From the NCBI GenBank assembly GCA_035764505.1, contig DASTZC010000060.1:1-43154 (forward strand): DNA of 43,154 nt, in the 5' to 3' direction. Within the stretch, counting starts at the first letter, position 1, and each line of letters begins with the position of its first letter. The stretch is from Candidatus Polarisedimenticolia bacterium. GTDB lineage: Bacteria; Acidobacteriota; Polarisedimenticolia; Gp22-AA2; AA152. Shown here piece after piece: positions 41,402 through 43,154 of the stretch. The translations under genes and the position numbers were made by a program. The notes beneath the pieces were generated by a model that was given only the letters and a program-made list of their open reading frames with translations, did no database searches and was not told the DNA's origin.

Positions 41402-42697
41402 ATGTTGCGATGTGCGTTACGAGCGGTACCGTCCCTCTGCCTGGCCGGCGGTCTCGCGGCACTTTCGGCGGAGCTGGCCCCCGTCCATGCCCAGTTCGTG
41501 GAGCCTGATGTGAGTGTGGTCTACACCCTGCACGCGGAAGCGGCGGGGAACCAGTTCGGCTTCGTCGGCGCGGTCATCGGCGACCTGAACGGCGACGGCG
41601 CCTCGGAGATTCTGATCGGCGCGCCACGGAACGCCGCCGGTGGAAACCTGGCCGGACGGGCCTATGTCTATTCCGGAAGGGATGGCGCCCTGCTGAATAC
41701 GATCACGGGCGGTCCTTTCCAGCGCCTCGGGTTCGGCGTGGCCGGAGTGGGGGACATCAACGGGGATGGAGTGCCCGATTACGCAGTGAGCGGTCCGGGC
41801 ACGCCCGGCGGTCCGGTACCCCAGATCGGCCGGCTCCTGGTCCTCTCCGGCAGCGACCACACGGTGATCTTCGACATTCGCCGCGGCGGCCACCTCTCTT
41901 TCTTCGGCTATGACATCAATGCCGCGGGTGACGTGAACGGCGACGGCACTCCCGACATCATCGCCGGGGCTCCCTTCTCCTCCGTGACCGGCCAGTTCAC
42001 CGGTCGGGTGCATCTCATCTCCGGCCGTGACGGCTCGGCCCTCTGGACGCAGGACGGCCAGGCGATCCAGACGCAGCTCGGCTCGGCGGTCTCCGGCGTG
42101 GGCGATCTGGATGGCGACGGCCTGGTGGACGTGGCGGTCGGTGGCAGGGGCTCGGGTCCGAAAAATGCCGGCGAGGCGTTCGTCTTGCGCGGCACCACCG
42201 GCGCCTACCTGCGAACCCTGAAGCCCGCCGCCACGGCGGTCGATTTCGGCAACTTCTTCGTGCACAACGCCGGCGACGTCGACCGCGACGGAGTGCTGGA
42301 CATCCTGGTGGCCGATTTCGCCGATGACCGCCTCGGTCCCAACACCGGGCGTGCTTATGTCTTCTCCGGCGCCAACCAGGACAAGCTCAGAGTTTTCAAT
42401 GGCGAGAATGCCGGCGATGGATTCGGGATCGGGCGGGCCTGCGGCGATCTCAATGGCGACGGCGCAGCCGATTTCATCCTGGCCGGCTACACCAGCAGCG
42501 CCGGCGCGCCGACGGGAGGCAAGGTCTATCTCTACTCGGGCAAGACCGGCATGACCCTGCGCACCATGACCGGCAACGTATCAGGCGCCACCCTGGGCTT
42601 CGACGCGCTCCCGGTAGGGGACATCAATGGCGATGGCGCCATCGATTTCCTGATCACCGGCAGCGACATCGCCCATGTCGTGGCCGGCAAGCCCTGA
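41402..42697 (+). CDS. Secreted seven-bladed FG-GAP (integrin-alpha-like) propeller protein
   Basis: 431 residues from the ATG at 41402, which has GAGGAGG upstream; the frame is open further upstream but overlaps the regulator gene. A signal peptide (PSLCLAGGLAALSAELAPVHA) is followed by seven FG-GAP blades, each with a calcium-binding DxxGDG-like loop: GDLNGDGASEI, GDINGDGVPDY, GDVNGDGTPDI, GDLDGDGLVDV, GDVDRDGVLDI, GDLNGDGAADF and GDINGDGAIDF. Seven blades complete one propeller. Each blade is preceded by a GRAYVYSG- or GKVYLYSG-like strand. Likely a cell-surface or secreted adhesion or binding protein. No sorting signal is seen at the C-terminus. Confidence 0.92.
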   Translation: MLRCALRAVPSLCLAGGLAALSAELAPVHAQFVEPDVSVVYTLHAEAAGNQFGFVGAVIGDLNGDGASEILIGAPRNAAGGNLAGRAYVYSGRDGALLNTITGGPFQRLGFGVAGVGDINGDGVPDYAVSGPGTPGGPVPQIGRLLVLSGSDHTVIFDIRRGGHLSFFGYDINAAGDVNGDGTPDIIAGAPFSSVTGQFTGRVHLISGRDGSALWTQDGQAIQTQLGSAVSGVGDLDGDGLVDVAVGGRGSGPKNAGEAFVLRGTTGAYLRTLKPAATAVDFGNFFVHNAGDVDRDGVLDILVADFADDRLGPNTGRAYVFSGANQDKLRVFNGENAGDGFGIGRACGDLNGDGAADFILAGYTSSAGAPTGGKVYLYSGKTGMTLRTMTGNVSGATLGFDALPVGDINGDGAIDFLITGSDIAHVVAGKP

Positions 42698-42708
42698 ATC
42701 AGGATGCG

Positions 42709-42741
42709 GGTCGGGCCAGGGGAGAGTCCTCTGGTCCGACC
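42709..42741 (+). terminator. Strong hairpin terminating the FG-GAP gene
   Basis: 15-bp stem with G-T wobbles (42709-42723 with 42727-42741) around a GAG loop, 11 nt after the stop. A pyrimidine-rich stretch (CCTTCTC) follows a few bases later on the plus strand. It lies between convergent genes. Confidence 0.75.
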
Positions 42742-42749
42742 TGGCCTTC

Positions 42750-43154
42750 TCAGGACGTTGAGGTGGGTTTCCTTCGGTGGGGCCGCTTCCCGACGCTTGC
42801 TGCTCCAGCGGGTGTGCCGAGATCGACGTCAATCTCAATCCGGGTCGCCCCGGTGGCGACGCTGATACGGACACGGGAGCGACCATTGCTCGAGCGGGCG
42901 TGAAGCTGCTCGAGGGCATCCGCGAGCAGGCGACGCGCAATCTGCTCCGGGTCTCCGGTCGGACGCGGAACGGATTCCTGGATCGAATCAAGCACAGTGC
43001 GGGTGAGCTCCCGCGGGGCCTCGAGAATGGCCTCGGGAGTGACGATGGCCAGCTCGGCTTGGGTATAGCCAGGATCCCAGTGGGTATTCTCAGGAACCTG
43101 GCTGTGCCCATAGTGGCCGCCTCTCGAAGTCCAATTCGAGGCATCGCGGTTGTG
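42750..43154 (-). CDS. 3' end of an N-acetylmuramoyl-L-alanine amidase (Amidase_2-like) gene
   Basis: The frame enters from the window edge at 43154 and runs 134 codons to a stop at 42750. An internal ATG at 42995 is not the start. The first residues read GHYGHSQVPENTHWDPGY, the C-terminal zinc-site signature (H..DPG) of the Amidase_2/PGRP family that cleaves peptidoglycan stem peptides. About 95 residues follow the signature. They include a helical stretch (PEQIARRLLADALEQLH), a beta hairpin (RVRISVATGATRIEIDVDL) and a basic tail (KRPHRRKPTSTS) of unknown role. The N-terminal catalytic half is outside the window. Confidence 0.75.
   Translation of the reverse strand, partial: HNRDASNWTSRGGHYGHSQVPENTHWDPGYTQAELAIVTPEAILEAPRELTRTVLDSIQESVPRPTGDPEQIARRLLADALEQLHARSSNGRSRVRISVATGATRIEIDVDLGTPAGAASVGKRPHRRKPTSTS

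Overview
The window is GC-rich and densely packed with chromosomal genes. I see no transposase, integrase, tRNA, rRNA or CRISPR array. Several features recur in Acidobacteriota and related uncultured lineages: a winged-helix/TolB-like/TPR regulator, two tandem DUF507 proteins, seven-bladed FG-GAP and six-bladed PD40 secreted propellers, and a double M16 metallopeptidase. This placement is inference from gene content. The genome appears to use selenocysteine (selB) and to make the nickel-pincer cofactor (larC).

Left part (1-9.7 kb, all minus strand). It holds a truncated larC and then the most unusual locus. A 65-residue peptide gene carries an N-terminal YxxP leader motif and is followed by a rho-independent terminator. 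Next come a PqqD-like peptide-binding protein, an HPr-kinase-like P-loop kinase, a fusion of a soluble Sec11-type (Ser/His/Asp) S26 peptidase with a nucleotidyltransferase, an ABM-fold protein and a PAP2 phosphatase. The genes overlap or nearly touch. I read this as a RiPP-like peptide modification system related to the kinase and nucleotidyltransferase accessories of some lasso-peptide clusters, but without a lasso cyclase. A TPR protein, a small membrane protein, an APC permease and an MFS exporter lie upstream of it.

Central part (9.8-25.4 kb). An asparaginase gene is followed by a trxA-ccdA-tlpA-like redox relay, then hflX-ddl, an HNH protein and a rhomboid protease. A three-gene minus operon (XRE regulator, TPR protein, exported protein) is divergent from a primary-type sigma factor gene, which has a perfect TTGACA-N17-TATAAT promoter and a leader of about 325 nt. 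Two DUF507 genes, selB, tatA, a ChaN-like protein, a stand-alone Lrp/AsnC ligand domain and a small unknown gene follow.

Right part (25.5-43.2 kb). This part is mainly cell envelope and secretion: a 1203-residue subtilisin with a P-domain, a convergent secreted S1 protease and a PD40 propeller. An operon with two 14-nt overlaps encodes a lipoprotein, a helical membrane-anchored protein and a PAS-GGDEF-EAL protein. A double M16 peptidase, a membrane-bound winged-helix/TPR regulator, an FG-GAP propeller and the 3' end of an N-acetylmuramoyl-L-alanine amidase gene complete the window.
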